From the NCBI RefSeq assembly GCF_003316845.1, contig NZ_QMIK01000008.1, forward strand, positions 124,001 through 188,000: a stretch of DNA of 64,000 bases. The letters run 5' to 3'. A program made the position numbers and the translations under genes. This document shows, one piece after another, positions 1 through 12,056 of the stretch. This DNA is from Cognataquiflexum aquatile (lineage in GTDB: Bacteria; Bacteroidota; Bacteroidia; Cytophagales; Cyclobacteriaceae). The notes under the pieces are model-generated. The model worked only from the letters and a program-made list of their open reading frames with translations, ran no database searches and was not told where the DNA came from. Each line of letters begins with the position of its first letter. The stretch's first letter is position 1.

Positions 1-174
1 CAACAGTTCTTCAAATTCATCGGTTACTTCGCCAAGGTCTTTCAAATTCCTATCGTCATAGGATTTGTATTCAAAAGCAACAAGGCATAACCCGACGCTA
101 ATGAATAATCCAAGATTCAGGAACATTCCTGATTTTTTGGATAAATCCGCTTGTGGCGTCTTTTTAGCTTCCAT
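1..174 (-). CDS. tonB: energy transducer TonB, N-terminal part (cut by window edge)
   Basis: Only the first 58 codons are in the window. The gene reads leftwards from ATG at 174 and stays open to position 1. The protein begins MEAKKTPQADLSKKSGMFLN and continues into one hydrophobic segment (about residues 17-32) followed by FEYKSYD. This matches the start of Bacteroidota TonB proteins, which anchor in the inner membrane and pass proton-motive force to outer-membrane receptors. The periplasmic C-terminal domain is outside the window, so the assignment rests on the N-terminus alone. Confidence 0.72.
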   Translation of the reverse strand, partial: MEAKKTPQADLSKKSGMFLNLGLFISVGLCLVAFEYKSYDDRNLKDLGEVTDEFEELL

Positions 175-221
175 GGTTGTTGATTTATTAGGTTAATAAT
201 TTTTTACAATGTAAGAGATAA

Positions 222-253
222 CAATTTTAGCCATTTATTTTAATTTTTACAAG
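222..253 (-). promoter_or_regulatory. candidate promoter for tonB
   Basis: On the minus strand CTTG (253-250) is followed after 20 nt by TAAAATTG (229-222). This is one mismatch from the Bacteroidota -7 box TAnnTTTG and close to the usual 19-nt spacing from the -33 TTTG. It lies about 50 nt upstream of the tonB start. Motif evidence only. Confidence 0.35.
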
Positions 254-386
254 AGTTCAAATTGCCTTGCATAAAATTATTGAACCAATTAGCCTAATTA
301 TTTCTTCAATCCCGTGAGGGGGAAAATAAAATGTAGATTTTAAACTTCCTCAAGGACTGTATTCAGGTGTTGATTTCCGATAGGGT

Positions 387-764
387 TTATCCTCCTACGA
401 GTTCGGAATATTCTTCAAACGACAACAGGTCAGAAGGGACTTCACCGGAGAACTTCACCTTGATCATCCAACCTGATTCGTAAGGGGAATCATTTACCAA
501 CTCAGGGGAGGATTCCAACTCTTCGTTGAATTCAATGATTTCACCTTCCAAGGGCATAAAAAGATCTGATACAGTTTTCACAGCTTCGACAGTACCAAAA
601 ACTTCACCTGCTGCGATGGTTTCACCGACTGTTTCCACTTCGACGTACACGATGTCCCCAAGTTCCCTTTGTGCAAATTCTGTAATGCCGATGACAGCGA
701 TGTCATTTTCAATTTTGACCCATTCGTGGTCTTTTGTGTACTTGAGCTCCTTTGGAAAATTCAT
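387..764 (-). CDS. gcvH: glycine cleavage system H protein
   Basis: Lipoyl carrier protein of the glycine cleavage complex, which shuttles the aminomethyl group from the P-protein to the T- and L-proteins in the cytoplasm. The 125-residue product is full length. It begins [17 protein letters not shown] and has the lipoyl-attachment motif [12 protein letters not shown] with the modified lysine at K63. An in-frame start 45 nt upstream exists, but the family begins at the ATG chosen here. It lies 55 nt downstream of sprA on the same strand, and a sprA-gcvH pairing is common in Bacteroidota. The other gcv genes are not in the window. Confidence 0.95.
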   Translation of the reverse strand: MNFPKELKYTKDHEWVKIENDIAVIGITEFAQRELGDIVYVEVETVGETIAAGEVFGTVEAVKTVSDLFMPLEGEIIEFNEELESSPELVNDSPYESGWMIKVKFSGEVPSDLLSFEEYSELVGG

Positions 765-819
765 ATCGGTTTTAATTTTAAAGTGTCCAAAAATACAAGG
801 TTTCGACAAATGTAAAAAC

Positions 820-3800
820 CTATTGTGCTAAATTAAATCGCAATTGTCCGCCAAAGGCTGTGGAGCTTCTACGGAAGGCAGTGGTGACTCTTGGGTCGTT
901 GATGGTACGGTCAAAATAAAGGGTAATATTCAGACTTTTGCTCACGATATATCCAATAGTCGGGCGGATCTGGATATTCAGGTTTCCGTTTGTGACTGTG
1001 CTTTCTCCTTCGATTTTTCGCTGAACCTGTCTGGTGTCCACAACTTTGGTGCTCAGCCTGAACTGCAGGTCATTTTCCAAAATCTCTTGACGTCCTTTGA
1101 TTTTGAACGGTATTTTCACACCTGCTTTGGTGTATCCCAAGTCAAGTCCAAAATCCCGGCTTGATTGTTCTGTAACCTGTGCATTGGAAAAATTCAAGCC
1201 GAGGTTTCTTTCAGAATTATATTCCATCACGATGTTGAGACGGTCCTTGGTGAGGAGGTTGACACCGATCAGCGGGGCAAACCGCTCTGAAAGTACCACT
1301 TGGTTCAATATGAAGATGGGGATATATTCACCGAATTCGTTGGTGAGGTTGGCACCGGGAAAATTCCGGATGCTGTTGTACAGTTCCAAACCTTTGTTAT
1401 ACAAGAGTGAGTTTGAAAAATTGCTCACATCGTAGGTGGAGGTATAGGCATGGGTCAGGCTGATGCTGGAGAAATATTCCTTCAGAGCAGGTATCTGGCT
1501 CAGACCCTTGTAATCCACTCTCCAGTTTGGTATGGGGATTTTAGGGAATGGATTCAGTTCGATGGTATTGGGATCCTTTCCTGAATATGCCGAAAGGAAT
1601 GACAGGGTCAAGACATCCTGACCATTGATGGAATACTCTCCGCCGGGATTCAGTGCATTGAGCCTGGACTGGATGATGCTTCTGTTTTGTTCAAAATCGG
1701 TAAAGAGAGGGGAGTTGTTATTTTGGTCATCCCTGGCTAAAGTGGTCCTGATAATGGAATAGGTGATGCTGTATGCACCGGATCTGTTTGGACTCAGGGA
1801 ACCGAATTGTCCAGGATTATCGGGGGAGTTTCTGAAGATTTCTGTATAATCTCCCGTTTCTCTTTTCCTGGCCTCCAAGGTGATGTTGAAATCTTTGAAC
1901 GGCACTACCAAGCCTGTTACCTGAAGGTTTTTGGTCTGGTTTTGTCTGAATAACTGCGTCATTTGTGTACTTGGCGCCATCAGGTTTTGCTCCGCAAGGC
2001 TCAAGCGGATATTCGGATCCTGACTTCCAAAAATGAATCCCAATCCCGGGTTCATGAAACTCCTGTCCATTCCCAATAATCCTGTCTCTGGCATATATCC
2101 GGGCAAAAATGTCCCCTCCACCACAGAATACCTAAAATTGACATCCTTGATCATGGTGAGGAATTGAATCGTTTTTCTGGTGAAAGGTGTACCGATGGTA
2201 TCCTCTGCGCTGACATTTGTTCTCCCGGGAATACTTGGCCGCTTTGGAGCATTCAATGCCCTGTATTTGGCACTCTTATTATACAGTTTGACAAAATCCA
2301 GTTTACCTACCATAGACCTGTCTCTTGTGTTTTGGATGACATTACCCAAGGTATCCCGCTGTCCGATGGCACCGGTCAGCCATGAATAGGTGGCGGCGTA
2401 TTTGTAATCCATCCCTATCCAATCCAATGCACCGACCTTATCCAAAGGCAATTTGTAATTGACATTGACTTGGTGGTTGTAATTGGTTGTTCTGCCAAAA
2501 TTCCGGATGTTGTTGCGCAGAGAATCTCTCTTTGATTCGGTGTCAATGTCCCCGTCCGGTTCGTCGACCACCGCCATTATCCTGCTGAGGTAATCTACCC
2601 TGAGGTTTTTGGTGAGGTCCCAGTTGAGGTTATAAGTCTGGTTGAGGAAGAAACTTTTTTGGAAGAACGGATCTACTCCATCGATGGTCAGTTGGTCGTT
2701 CCTGTATTGGGTACGCAAAAACCTCCTGTCCACATCTATCCTTGCGGCAAAGGAAGTCGGTACAAAGTTGAAATTCATATCCCTGATGAGGCTGAATTTC
2801 TCTCCGCCTACCCAACTTGAATTTTTGAATGGTTCAAGTACAACAGGTTTTGGCTGGTACACATAAGCAATATTGCCGAGGTACGTTTCAAAAAGGTAGC
2901 TTTCTGTATTGATGTTGCTTTGCCTGACAGAACCATGGGCATATGAAAACGAGAAGTTGCTCAGGTCATAGACGCGGTTTTTTTCCTGATTGGGATTTTT
3001 ATTTTTGCGGACATTGGTAAAACCGATGTTTCTTCTGCTCATTTGGTCCAAAACCTGGTCTGTATAAATTTCTCTCTCGGAATCGTTCTGGAATTTTTGC
3101 AGGGCAAGGTCAAAGAGTACGTCAGGGTTCAATGGGTCAAACTGGGGCTTTGTAACTGCATTCTCAAAACTGATATACATCGGGATGGATACATTCAATC
3201 CTTCCGGTAGGATTTTGTGAAGGTTCACATTGGCCGACACGTCATACAGGGTGGCGGAAGTTACTGCCCTTTGGGAAAGTCTTGTCTCCAAGCCCCCAAA
3301 ACCAAAAGTATTGTGCCTCACTGAAGTCGAAATCGTAGCCACATCGGCAATCTGGGCATTGAGCCTTGCATTGGCAGCCCATCCGGAAGATTGCTTGTAG
3401 CCTGTCAGCCTCAATTCATTTGCCCATATACAGATGGACTTCGAGGCACCGCTTCCGCTTCCGGGATTTCTGATCCCGATCATCAAGCCCTGAACCAGAC
3501 TCAATTCAGGCCGTCCCACCACCGTCACTTTGTATTGCCTGATATTTTGGGAAAAGGCAAGGTTTAAAGGTACCCGACTGTTATCCCTTTCTATTTTGAC
3601 ACCCACTATTTCATTGATGGCAATATCGATTTCATTTTCCTGCGGCCAGATCTGTAAGGGATCTCTGGTGCCTTTTGGGGTGATATTGAGGGGAACTTCG
3701 ATTTCGTAGTAGTTGTCTGTATAATCCGTACCCAACCTCAAAAAAGCTGTCAATTCACCATCCTGGGCATCTTCACTGTCTGCGTGGATAAACATTTTCA

Positions 3801-6800
3801 TCCGCTCAAACTGGACCATGTCCAAAGAATTGGCATTCTTGAAAACTGCACGGGCATCCTTTGCCTGGAGGTCTTCCACGCAAAGGCGGATGGATTGCTC
3901 ATTCAATACCCTTTCGACAGAAGCGAGGTTATCCCGGTCCCTGACGATACCCGGCGGCAAAACATAGGGGCTTTGGGTGGCGCTTCCCTGTCCGTTGTCT
4001 TCAATATTGACTACATCCACGCTGAAGTTGGAGTTGTCCGGTTCGGGAACTTCAAAGAATCCCCTTTCATACAACGATTCTAAAAACACACGCCATTGAC
4101 TTGCTACCAAGCGGAAGTTTGCCATACGGAGGACGACAGGCTGCTCGAAATCTGTCAGGTAGGTTCTCATATACCTGATGGACTTGAAGCCGGAGATGTC
4201 TCCCTGAACCCTGTCGGGAGTCCTTACCGGAATTCTGAATAAATACCAATCGACCTGATCCCCGCTTTGGCTGGAGGTAACTTTGTCTACAATGTAGTTT
4301 TTGCCCACTTCCATTTCCCCTGGTCTGAGGTCAATTTCATATTCGTAGTAGGCTTCCAATTCATTGACGGTGTTGTCATTGTTCAGGTCTTCGTTGTCAG
4401 GAATGTTGGACCCTGCAGGTACAAATGACAAGTTGCTGTTATTGGAAATGGGTGTGTTCCCATCCATTCCGTTGAATTTCTTATACCTTTCCAGGATTTT
4501 GATATTGTTATTGTCAAGTTCTTCCCCCAAATAATATTGGAAATTATCAGCCGAAGGGTCATTTTTGATCGCCTGCAATGCAGGTGGACTGACGTTTAAC
4601 CTGTCAATGAAACGGGTCCTGAAAAAATCTTCTTCTTCTTCATTTCTTAATCCATCCATTCCTACGTCTTGGTTCACCCTGGATTCGGGGGAGTTGTCAA
4701 AAGCGGGAATCAGGAATTGTTGTTGGGTGATTTTACCCCATTCGGTGACGTTGGCATTGTCCGGATTTCCGTCAGCAGGGAGGCCATTTTCAAAACCATG
4801 CCGTCCGTCTTTGATGACATCTTCAGATACCTCACCTAAGTTGAATATCAATTTTCCACCGGTAGTATTGTTTTGGTTGAAATTTCCGTCCAAAACCCGC
4901 CCGTTTTCTCCTTCAATAAATGGATCAAGCATCCAGAATTCCAAGAATTCAATATTGGTCCTGTCAAAATCGACTTCAGTCGTAATCGGTCTGGTCACAC
5001 CGCCATAATTCTGTCTTGGATTTGGAAGAAATCCTTGAGTGTTCAGGTTGGGATTGTAGTTGTACAGTCCCCTTTCGCTTGGGAAATAGGCAAGTTCAAA
5101 AAGTGGTTCAGGCACCACAATGACATCCCTGTCCCTGTTTTGGAAGATTTCCTGGGGCAATACCCTTCTGACATAATGGTTGATACGGTCCTCTTGGTTG
5201 ATATTGGCAGGTACATCCGCGCCCCCTTCTCTATAGAAGATATTGTCAATATTGTACCAAGCTACTTTTGCCCGGCGGTAGGCATTGCCCAATCTGTCAG
5301 GAGTGATGGGACTCAAGTCAAAAAGGTTGTTGTCAGTTTTTGGAGTAGCCGCCAGGTGCCAGGTCTGTGCTGCCGATCCACCAAGACCATATGGGGTAAT
5401 GGCTGTCTCGAAGTCATCGATGTAGTTGGTAGGTTCGCCCAAAACCTGGTTGGAAGTACCCGGTAGAAGCTGCGCAAATTCCCCACTGACCTGAATCAAA
5501 GATTTTTCCTTGGTATCGGTAAAGGGAAGGGCATCCGCCAATTTGGTCAAAAACCGGGATTCATCGCTGAAATTGGCATCCAATCCCCACATGCTGTTCC
5601 TGAGTGTTTCATTTCCTATGGCTATCCTGGTGATATTTGGCCGCTCGTTTAGGTATAAGAAGGTACCTCCGATATTGAATTTGTCATTGAGGATATAGTC
5701 AAGCCTTGTTCCCAACAAACTCCGCGTCTGGAAGGAAACCAAATCCGCTTTTTCAAAACTGATGGAAATTCTTTTTCCTGATTGGAGGATCCCTTCATTG
5801 ATGATATTGACCCGTCCAAAATTGTAATCAACTGTAAAATCAACCCCTTCCGCCAAAGGGATGTTTCCAGCCATCACGATCACCGAACCGGGGGAAATAT
5901 TCAATCCCGGCAAAAGGATTTCTGAGGCTGAACCGGCAGTGAGTCTTCCTTTGATAAAAAATTTGTCATATCTGGTGACCAATTCTGCATCGGCAAGGGT
6001 AGTCCGGTAGAGCGTGTCAAAGACATATTTATTGGCAAGGTTCGCTTCATTGGGCAAAAACTGACTTCGCAGCGTCTGTCCAAATGGCTCTAAGACAGGG
6101 AAGACCAATAATCCCCGTTCCGGGAAAATGGTGATGCCGGGAATAAAGTCAAAGTTTCCGTCGGGAGCAGGATCATTTTGGGGGTTGAGGTTATCAAGTC
6201 CTGTCAATCTGATCAATGGTCTGTTTTTGACATTTTCCCCTTCCAAAAGGGTGGGGTTATCGAGTCCCGTCCGGTCATCCCGATAGATCACCTGAAGTTG
6301 AAAACCGTCCTGCTGGATTTGGTTGGCATTGAGGTTATAGATGTTTTTCATCATCAGGTCCCAAGTCGGAATCTTGATGTTGATCCTGGCAGGCCTAAGC
6401 ATTTTTAGGAAAATGAGGTCGCTGATGGGGCGGTTTTGATAATCTTCTGACAATTCACCGACCTTATAGACCTGTCCGTTGTAGGTATATTCAAAAGAAA
6501 CCGCCAAGACCTCGTCGTTTTGAAGCCTTCTGGAAAGCGAGATATAGCCGAGTTCCCGGTTGAAATGGTATTCTGTCGGGGCAAGTTTTCTGGCACCGTT
6601 GACCTGTTCGAAATCTATGCCCCGCGTAAGTCCCAAGCTGGATTCGATGGCTCCTGAACCGGTGTCAAAAGGCCTGAAAGCAGGATTTCCGTTGAGTTTA
6701 TCAAAAAGCAAGTTGGCTTGGTTGTATGCCGGTGCGCCCGGGGTTCCTGGTCCGATGTTGGGATTCTCGGGTTTGTAAATCCTCGAGCCTTCGCCAAGGT

Positions 6801-7971
6801 CGATGAAAGAAGTAAAATTCCTCAGGGTTTCCGTGTTTTGGGCGCGGTTCATGATGTAAACTTCCACCCTTGTAATGTTGAGTCCTGAAAGAATCTGCGG
6901 CAGACCTCTCAGCCATCTTTCGTAATTTTCCCTAAAGAAATGTGCGAGAAAAAAGTGGCGGTTTTCATCATAGGAAGAGCCTTGCACTTCAAATTGCCTT
7001 CCCTGTCCTCCGGCTTCAATGACAAGTTCATCCCGTCTTCCCCTTTGGGTGGAAGCTACTCCGGTGACGAAGAGTTTTCCGAATTGAAGCTGGGTTTTGA
7101 CACCAAACAGGTTTTGCGCTCCCTGAATCAGGCTGTTTTGGACAGGCATGCTGACGTTCCCAATTTCAATGGATTTGATGATGTCCTCCTTGAATCCGGT
7201 GTATTCTGCTTTGAGTTGGTTCTGAAAGTCAAAGGAATTGTTGGAATCGAAGTTTGCTCCGATCTTTAATTTTTGGCCCAATGTACCGTTGACGGCCATT
7301 TGGATCTGTTGGTTGAAATTGAAATTCCCGTTTTGCTGCTGTCTGACGGGAATGGAGGGGTTGTCAATTCTTCTGAAAATGGCACCTAAATCCAAATCCA
7401 CAAAACCTGTCGGAACAATATTGATGTCACTGCCGCCAAAAATCCTGTCAAGACTTGGGCTAGTGGTAATGGGCGGAATCAGATTTCTGCCGCTGACAGG
7501 ACTTTCCCCGTCTAATCCTTTGGACCTGCTTCTCCAATATTCCTGTCTGACCCTGAATTCCTGTATTTTTGAAAATTCATCAAAATCGTATAACTCTCCT
7601 GGATCTGTGTCCGTAGAATCCATCTGATCTTGGATCCTATATCTTGGGATGGAGTCCATTTCCACCTGAATGTTGGGTTGGATGGGGCCGGTTTGGTAAA
7701 AAGGGGAGTATTTTGGCAGGTAGGGATTCTGGGTTGGATATAGGGGATTGGTCCTCATATTTTGCCAAAGCAAAAATGAAGGGAGCATTCTCCTTTTATT
7801 CAAAGAATCAATTCTGCTCTGAATGCTGTCAGGTCTGGTCTGAACACTGTCTGTCCTTGTTTCCTGAGCCTGTAAACTACCAAAAAACAATAAACAATAG
7901 ACCAGAATGAGAAGACCTATTGGTTTCAAAAAGGATGTTGCGCTTTTTTTTGAAAAAAATTGCGGATACAA
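820..7971 (-). CDS. sprA: type IX secretion outer-membrane translocon / gliding protein SprA
   Basis: A giant 2383-residue protein with an N-terminal signal segment (hydrophobic residues about 17-35, ending LQAQ) and a body rich in alternating aromatic/polar beta strands. Length, start and the [20 protein letters not shown] region fit SprA (Sov in Porphyromonas). SprA forms a very large single-chain beta barrel and is the outer-membrane pore through which T9SS substrates leave the periplasm. It ends FNLAQ, as expected for a barrel C-terminus. It lies 22 nt after ruvA in the same direction. No other T9SS component (PorV, PorK-N, GldK-N) is in the window. Confidence 0.93.
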   Translation of the reverse strand: MYPQFFSKKSATSFLKPIGLLILVYCLLFFGSLQAQETRTDSVQTRPDSIQSRIDSLNKRRMLPSFLLWQNMRTNPLYPTQNPYLPKYSPFYQTGPIQPNIQVEMDSIPRYRIQDQMDSTDTDPGELYDFDEFSKIQEFRVRQEYWRSRSKGLDGESPVSGRNLIPPITTSPSLDRIFGGSDINIVPTGFVDLDLGAIFRRIDNPSIPVRQQQNGNFNFNQQIQMAVNGTLGQKLKIGANFDSNNSFDFQNQLKAEYTGFKEDIIKSIEIGNVSMPVQNSLIQGAQNLFGVKTQLQFGKLFVTGVASTQRGRRDELVIEAGGQGRQFEVQGSSYDENRHFFLAHFFRENYERWLRGLPQILSGLNITRVEVYIMNRAQNTETLRNFTSFIDLGEGSRIYKPENPNIGPGTPGAPAYNQANLLFDKLNGNPAFRPFDTGSGAIESSLGLTRGIDFEQVNGARKLAPTEYHFNRELGYISLSRRLQNDEVLAVSFEYTYNGQVYKVGELSEDYQNRPISDLIFLKMLRPARINIKIPTWDLMMKNIYNLNANQIQQDGFQLQVIYRDDRTGLDNPTLLEGENVKNRPLIRLTGLDNLNPQNDPAPDGNFDFIPGITIFPERGLLVFPVLEPFGQTLRSQFLPNEANLANKYVFDTLYRTTLADAELVTRYDKFFIKGRLTAGSASEILLPGLNISPGSVIVMAGNIPLAEGVDFTVDYNFGRVNIINEGILQSGKRISISFEKADLVSFQTRSLLGTRLDYILNDKFNIGGTFLYLNERPNITRIAIGNETLRNSMWGLDANFSDESRFLTKLADALPFTDTKEKSLIQVSGEFAQLLPGTSNQVLGEPTNYIDDFETAITPYGLGGSAAQTWHLAATPKTDNNLFDLSPITPDRLGNAYRRAKVAWYNIDNIFYREGGADVPANINQEDRINHYVRRVLPQEIFQNRDRDVIVVPEPLFELAYFPSERGLYNYNPNLNTQGFLPNPRQNYGGVTRPITTEVDFDRTNIEFLEFWMLDPFIEGENGRVLDGNFNQNNTTGGKLIFNLGEVSEDVIKDGRHGFENGLPADGNPDNANVTEWGKITQQQFLIPAFDNSPESRVNQDVGMDGLRNEEEEDFFRTRFIDRLNVSPPALQAIKNDPSADNFQYYLGEELDNNNIKILERYKKFNGMDGNTPISNNSNLSFVPAGSNIPDNEDLNNDNTVNELEAYYEYEIDLRPGEMEVGKNYIVDKVTSSQSGDQVDWYLFRIPVRTPDRVQGDISGFKSIRYMRTYLTDFEQPVVLRMANFRLVASQWRVFLESLYERGFFEVPEPDNSNFSVDVVNIEDNGQGSATQSPYVLPPGIVRDRDNLASVERVLNEQSIRLCVEDLQAKDARAVFKNANSLDMVQFERMKMFIHADSEDAQDGELTAFLRLGTDYTDNYYEIEVPLNITPKGTRDPLQIWPQENEIDIAINEIVGVKIERDNSRVPLNLAFSQNIRQYKVTVVGRPELSLVQGLMIGIRNPGSGSGASKSICIWANELRLTGYKQSSGWAANARLNAQIADVATISTSVRHNTFGFGGLETRLSQRAVTSATLYDVSANVNLHKILPEGLNVSIPMYISFENAVTKPQFDPLNPDVLFDLALQKFQNDSEREIYTDQVLDQMSRRNIGFTNVRKNKNPNQEKNRVYDLSNFSFSYAHGSVRQSNINTESYLFETYLGNIAYVYQPKPVVLEPFKNSSWVGGEKFSLIRDMNFNFVPTSFAARIDVDRRFLRTQYRNDQLTIDGVDPFFQKSFFLNQTYNLNWDLTKNLRVDYLSRIMAVVDEPDGDIDTESKRDSLRNNIRNFGRTTNYNHQVNVNYKLPLDKVGALDWIGMDYKYAATYSWLTGAIGQRDTLGNVIQNTRDRSMVGKLDFVKLYNKSAKYRALNAPKRPSIPGRTNVSAEDTIGTPFTRKTIQFLTMIKDVNFRYSVVEGTFLPGYMPETGLLGMDRSFMNPGLGFIFGSQDPNIRLSLAEQNLMAPSTQMTQLFRQNQTKNLQVTGLVVPFKDFNITLEARKRETGDYTEIFRNSPDNPGQFGSLSPNRSGAYSITYSIIRTTLARDDQNNNSPLFTDFEQNRSIIQSRLNALNPGGEYSINGQDVLTLSFLSAYSGKDPNTIELNPFPKIPIPNWRVDYKGLSQIPALKEYFSSISLTHAYTSTYDVSNFSNSLLYNKGLELYNSIRNFPGANLTNEFGEYIPIFILNQVVLSERFAPLIGVNLLTKDRLNIVMEYNSERNLGLNFSNAQVTEQSSRDFGLDLGYTKAGVKIPFKIKGRQEILENDLQFRLSTKVVDTRQVQRKIEGESTVTNGNLNIQIRPTIGYIVSKSLNITLYFDRTINDPRVTTAFRRSSTAFGGQLRFNLAQ

Positions 7972-7993
7972 AAGGCAGTCGGGTTTGTGATGA

Positions 7994-8593
7994 TTACGGG
8001 TTTTTTAAAGATGCTTTAATTAATTCTTCCAAAGAAATTTCCGGACCGGTTTTTTTCAAAACTGTCGCAATGTTTTTTTCTGCAACAGCCTTGGTAAACC
8101 CTAATGTCAGCAAGGCTTGTAACGCCTCTTCTTTTGTTTTATTGTTGGTTTTTGAAAAGGAGCTTGTCGGAATGATAGCATCCCCAACCGATTCTTTTTT
8201 GATCTTATCCTTCAATTCCAGGATTATTCTCTGGGCTGTTTTTGTCCCGACACCTTTGACATTTTGGATGGTACGCGCATCCTCATTTACAATGGCACTT
8301 TCGAGTTCTTCTGAGGTCAAAGATGATAAAATCATCAGGGCGGTATTGGGCCCGACGCCCGAAATCGAAATTAGGTTAAGGAACAGTTTTTTCTCAGAAT
8401 CATGGCTAAATCCATACAGCGTATGGCCATCTTCTTTGATGCTTAAATAAGTGAGGAGCATAATTTGCTCCTCATCTTTGATTTTTGAATAGGTCTGAAG
8501 TGAAATCCTGACCTGATATCCAACACCGGAAATATCGACTATGACAAATGTAGGGTCTTTGTAGGTCAGCTTCCCTTTTAGATATGCAATCAT
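7994..8593 (-). CDS. ruvA: Holliday junction branch migration protein RuvA
   Basis: DNA-binding subunit of RuvAB, which tetramerises on four-way junctions and positions the RuvB motor. The 199-residue length is normal. It starts MIAYLKGKL and has the OB-fold domain I, tandem helix-hairpin-helix motifs (SGVGPNTALMIL about residues 79-90 and KGVGTKTAQRII about 114-125), and a C-terminal RuvB-binding domain III after a Ser/Lys/Thr linker. It sits 3 nt after the malic enzyme gene and 22 nt before sprA, so it is probably co-transcribed. No ruvB or ruvC is nearby. Confidence 0.96.
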   Translation of the reverse strand: MIAYLKGKLTYKDPTFVIVDISGVGYQVRISLQTYSKIKDEEQIMLLTYLSIKEDGHTLYGFSHDSEKKLFLNLISISGVGPNTALMILSSLTSEELESAIVNEDARTIQNVKGVGTKTAQRIILELKDKIKKESVGDAIIPTSSFSKTNNKTKEEALQALLTLGFTKAVAEKNIATVLKKTGPEISLEELIKASLKNP

Positions 8594-8596
8594 GCT

Positions 8597-10861
8597 TTAA
8601 TCCTTTGTTTGGGCATCTACCACAGCGATAGCTACCATGTTGATAATATCCCTGATAGAACTTCCAAGCTGTAATATATGAACAGGTTTGTTCATACCCA
8701 ACAGGACCGGTCCGATTGCCTCTGCATTTCCAAGTTCCGAAAGCAGTTTGTAGGCAATATTGCCTGAACTCAGGTCAGGGAAGATCAGCGTGTTTACTTT
8801 GTGTCCGATCAATGAACTGAAAGGATAGGTTTCTTTTTGGATTTCTTCATTCACGGCAACGTTGGCCTGCATTTCTCCTTCAATGACAAGTTCCGGATAC
8901 CTTGCTTTGGCCATAGCTGTCGCAATGGAAGTTTTGGAGGCCACGTCACCTTTTGCCGATCCGAAATTGGAATAGGATAGCATTGCTACTTTTGGCTCTA
9001 TGTTGAAAAACCTGACGCCGCTTGCTGTCAATCCCACTATTTCTACCAATTGCTCGGCGGTGGGGTTTACATTGACCGTGGTATCAGAAAAGAAGAATGG
9101 CCCTTTGGAGGTATTCATGATGTACATTCCCGCTACCCTGTTGACATCCGGTTTGACTCCGATTACCTGCAGTGCAGGGAGGATGGTTTTTGGGTAATCT
9201 TTGGTCAGACCAGAAATCAATGCATCGGCTTCACCTACCTCGACCATCATGGCACCGTAATAATTTCGGTCTTTCATCAGACGGATACATTCTGCCGGAG
9301 TCAGACCTTTTCTTTTTCTTTTTTCGTAAAGGATATTTCCAAAAAGCTTGAGTTTTTCTTCGTCCATATAAGGATCGATGATGGTCACGCCTGTCAGATC
9401 CAAATTATGTTCCTCAATGAGGGAGTCGATTTTCTCTTTATTTCCCAGTAAAATAGGAATAGCGACGCGCTCGTCTCTCAACAGCTGTGATGCTTTGAGG
9501 ATTTTGACATTGTCAGCCTCTGCAAAAACGACGCGCTTTGGGTTTTTCTTCGCCCTTGTTACCACTCTGAGCATGAGTCTTTGGTCAATTCCTATTCTTT
9601 CTTGAAGCTCAAGGTTATAGGCTTCCCAATCCGTGATCAGTGTTTTTGCAACACCTGAATCCATGGCTGCTTTTGCGACCGCAGGGGCGATGGTAGTAAT
9701 CAACCTTGGATCTAATGGTTTTGGTATCAGATAGGTTTTTCCAAATGTGATTTTATTGTCACCATATGCGCGGTTCACGATATCAGGAACAGGTTCTTTG
9801 GCCAAAGCTGCAATCGCCTTTGAGGCTGCAAGTTTCATTTCCTCATTGATCGAGGTGGCCCTGACATCGAGCGCACCACGGAAAATATATGGAAAGCCAA
9901 GTACGTTATTCACCTGATTTGGATAATCTGACCTTCCGGTTGCCATGATAATATCATCTCGAGTGGCCATTGCCAGGTCGTAAGCAATCTCAGGATCTGG
10001 ATTGGCCAAAGCAAAAACTATGGGATGTTCTGCCATGAGCAGGATTTGCTCTGGATGTACAGAATTGGCCGAAGATAAACCTAGAAATACATCTGCTCCG
10101 GTCATTGCTTCCGTCAGTGTGTGCAAATCCTTAGATGTAGCAAATTCAATTTTGGTCGCATCCAAATCAGGTCTGTCCTTTCTGATTACTCCTTTTCTAT
10201 CACACATGACAATATTCTCGGGTTTTACACCAAGATTCATGTAAAATCTGGTACAGGCAATGGCTGAAGCACCTGCTCCATTCACTACCAATTGGATTTC
10301 TCCGATTTTCTTGTCCACTACTTCCAAGGCATTCAACAAAGCTGCACCGGATATGATGGCTGTACCGTGTTGGTCATCATGCATGACCGGGATATTCATT
10401 TCCCTTTTGAGTGTCTGTTCGATCACAAAGCACTCCGGGGCTTTGATGTCTTCGAGGTTGACGCCGCCGAAAGTAGGCTCAAGGGATTTGATGATGTGGA
10501 TTAATTTTTCAGGATCAGTTTCCGCGATTTCGATATCAAAAACATCAATTCCTGCAAATTTTTTGAAAAGGACACCTTTTCCCTCCATCACAGGTTTGGA
10601 TGCTTCAGGTCCTATATTTCCCAATCCAAGTACGGCTGTACCGTTGGAAATGACAGCGACCAAGTTACCTTTTGCAGTATATTTATAAACACTTTCTTTG
10701 TTGTCGGCTATTTCCAGACAGGGTTCTGCCACTCCCGGAGAATAGGCAAGTGCCAGATCCAACTGGCTTGAAAGCGGCTTGGTGGGTACTACTTCGATTT
10801 TTCCGGGTTTCCCCTGAGAATGGTAATTTAAAGCGTCTTGTTTTCTGATTTTAATAGCCAT
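8597..10861 (-). CDS. maeB: NADP-dependent malic enzyme with phosphotransacetylase-like domain
   Basis: Decarboxylates malate to pyruvate, giving NADPH. The 754-residue, two-domain architecture is typical of MaeB. Residues about 1-410 are the malic enzyme ([11 protein letters not shown] near residue 34, [25 protein letters not shown] and DDQHGTA metal/substrate motifs, and a Rossmann segment [10 protein letters not shown]). Residues about 430-754 resemble phosphate acetyltransferase ([28 protein letters not shown]). In the family the second domain usually senses acetyl-CoA rather than catalysing; that role is family knowledge. It lies 3 nt before ruvA. Confidence 0.95.
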   Translation of the reverse strand: MAIKIRKQDALNYHSQGKPGKIEVVPTKPLSSQLDLALAYSPGVAEPCLEIADNKESVYKYTAKGNLVAVISNGTAVLGLGNIGPEASKPVMEGKGVLFKKFAGIDVFDIEIAETDPEKLIHIIKSLEPTFGGVNLEDIKAPECFVIEQTLKREMNIPVMHDDQHGTAIISGAALLNALEVVDKKIGEIQLVVNGAGASAIACTRFYMNLGVKPENIVMCDRKGVIRKDRPDLDATKIEFATSKDLHTLTEAMTGADVFLGLSSANSVHPEQILLMAEHPIVFALANPDPEIAYDLAMATRDDIIMATGRSDYPNQVNNVLGFPYIFRGALDVRATSINEEMKLAASKAIAALAKEPVPDIVNRAYGDNKITFGKTYLIPKPLDPRLITTIAPAVAKAAMDSGVAKTLITDWEAYNLELQERIGIDQRLMLRVVTRAKKNPKRVVFAEADNVKILKASQLLRDERVAIPILLGNKEKIDSLIEEHNLDLTGVTIIDPYMDEEKLKLFGNILYEKRKRKGLTPAECIRLMKDRNYYGAMMVEVGEADALISGLTKDYPKTILPALQVIGVKPDVNRVAGMYIMNTSKGPFFFSDTTVNVNPTAEQLVEIVGLTASGVRFFNIEPKVAMLSYSNFGSAKGDVASKTSIATAMAKARYPELVIEGEMQANVAVNEEIQKETYPFSSLIGHKVNTLIFPDLSSGNIAYKLLSELGNAEAIGPVLLGMNKPVHILQLGSSIRDIINMVAIAVVDAQTKD

Positions 10862-10883
10862 AAAGGTTTATTGTTATAATGTA

Positions 10884-11987
10884 TCAGCTCGCCTGTTCTT
10901 TTTCTGCAAGTAGGTCAGTGGCCAATAATATTGTTTCTATTTCTCGGATTGATTCGCGGTGGGCTTCATTTGGATAATAGACAAATCCTTCCATATAGTA
11001 AAGCTTGCCTCTCTTGGAATCCACTATCACATAGGCCAAAAATGACCCGCCCATGCTGAGGTTATTGGTTTTCCATCCTCCCCTGATTTCAATGCTGTAA
11101 TTATCATTGATCAAGAAATTCTTGAAAATCGGAGAAGGGTCTACTTTTTCAATTACAAGATGGGAGTTTGGGTTATTGGGATCCCCAAAGATGTGCGTTT
11201 TGGTAATTTTATCTCTTAGGGCGATAAGAGAGTCGGGGAAAACCTGAAGTTCTGAAGTATAATCCGTTGAATAGAAAAACAGGCTGATATCCGGTCTTTG
11301 GGTGGTAGGAGTGGGTTGTCTGAGCCACAGAAAGTTATCTTCTGATTTCACTACCTGATAAGATGCCGGTACATTGATATTCAAACCAAGTTTTTCTGCA
11401 AAAACCGTTGCTTCAGAGCTTTTTCTTGCCATTAAAAGCTTTTCTAATCTTTCTCTTTCCCTAACCTGGAAAAGATTTTGAAGTTTTCCTTTGTTTTTTT
11501 TCAGGTTGGAGATAAGCTCTTCCTCATTGTTTCCAAATAGGTAAATCACTTCCTGACCTTGGGCAAATTCATCCTCATTTCTTAACAAATAAAGATTCGG
11601 ATCATTGGCGGCCTTGTCTTTTGCTTCTTTGCTAAAAACCGAATTGATGTTTTGGCTGGCAATTCTTTTGTCATCAAAGGTGGTTACGTAAATTATATTT
11701 GTAGAGGATTTAAATATCCGGGACATGGCACTTGGGTCGATTTTTCGGATATCAAACATGCTTTCTCCTCTAATAAGACCTGGCACGTCTGATTGAAAAA
11801 CCTCTTTGAGGGCATCGCCCACTTCACCGTTCCATTTGACGGAATCAATAACCAAAACGATTTCCCCGATTGCACCTCTTGCCTTTGGTTTGGTGGAGGA
11901 CGAGCCTTCGCCTTCCTCACAGCTCCAAAATACCATAGAGGCAATGATTAAAAGCACTGATAGTGCTGTTTTTTTATAATTTTCCAT
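10884..11987 (-). CDS. DUF4837 family lipoprotein
   Basis: A 367-residue protein with a lipoprotein signal: hydrophobic stretch, then WSC with the lipidated cysteine at C23, followed by an acidic/Ser-rich spacer. It matches the Bacteroidota family DUF4837, whose function is unknown. The mature part is globular and mixed alpha/beta. A basic helix near residues 165-195 contains RERERLEKLLMARK. It lies 22 nt upstream of the malic enzyme gene and 69 nt downstream of the LysM transglycosylase, on the same strand. An envelope location follows from the lipobox; nothing in the sequence gives a molecular role. Confidence 0.82.
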   Translation of the reverse strand: MENYKKTALSVLLIIASMVFWSCEEGEGSSSTKPKARGAIGEIVLVIDSVKWNGEVGDALKEVFQSDVPGLIRGESMFDIRKIDPSAMSRIFKSSTNIIYVTTFDDKRIASQNINSVFSKEAKDKAANDPNLYLLRNEDEFAQGQEVIYLFGNNEEELISNLKKNKGKLQNLFQVRERERLEKLLMARKSSEATVFAEKLGLNINVPASYQVVKSEDNFLWLRQPTPTTQRPDISLFFYSTDYTSELQVFPDSLIALRDKITKTHIFGDPNNPNSHLVIEKVDPSPIFKNFLINDNYSIEIRGGWKTNNLSMGGSFLAYVIVDSKRGKLYYMEGFVYYPNEAHRESIREIETILLATDLLAEKEQAS

Positions 11988-12056
11988 AATAGTTTTAATT
12001 ATAAGTACAATTTAGGAATAAGAATACCCAGAAAAAAATTTTACTAATCAAATAGG

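Noticed and set aside
526-7910. Many plus-strand open frames of 60-197 codons opposite sprA
   Set aside because: They lie antisense to a clearly real gene, have biased low-complexity composition and no signal peptide, motif or ribosome-binding site.
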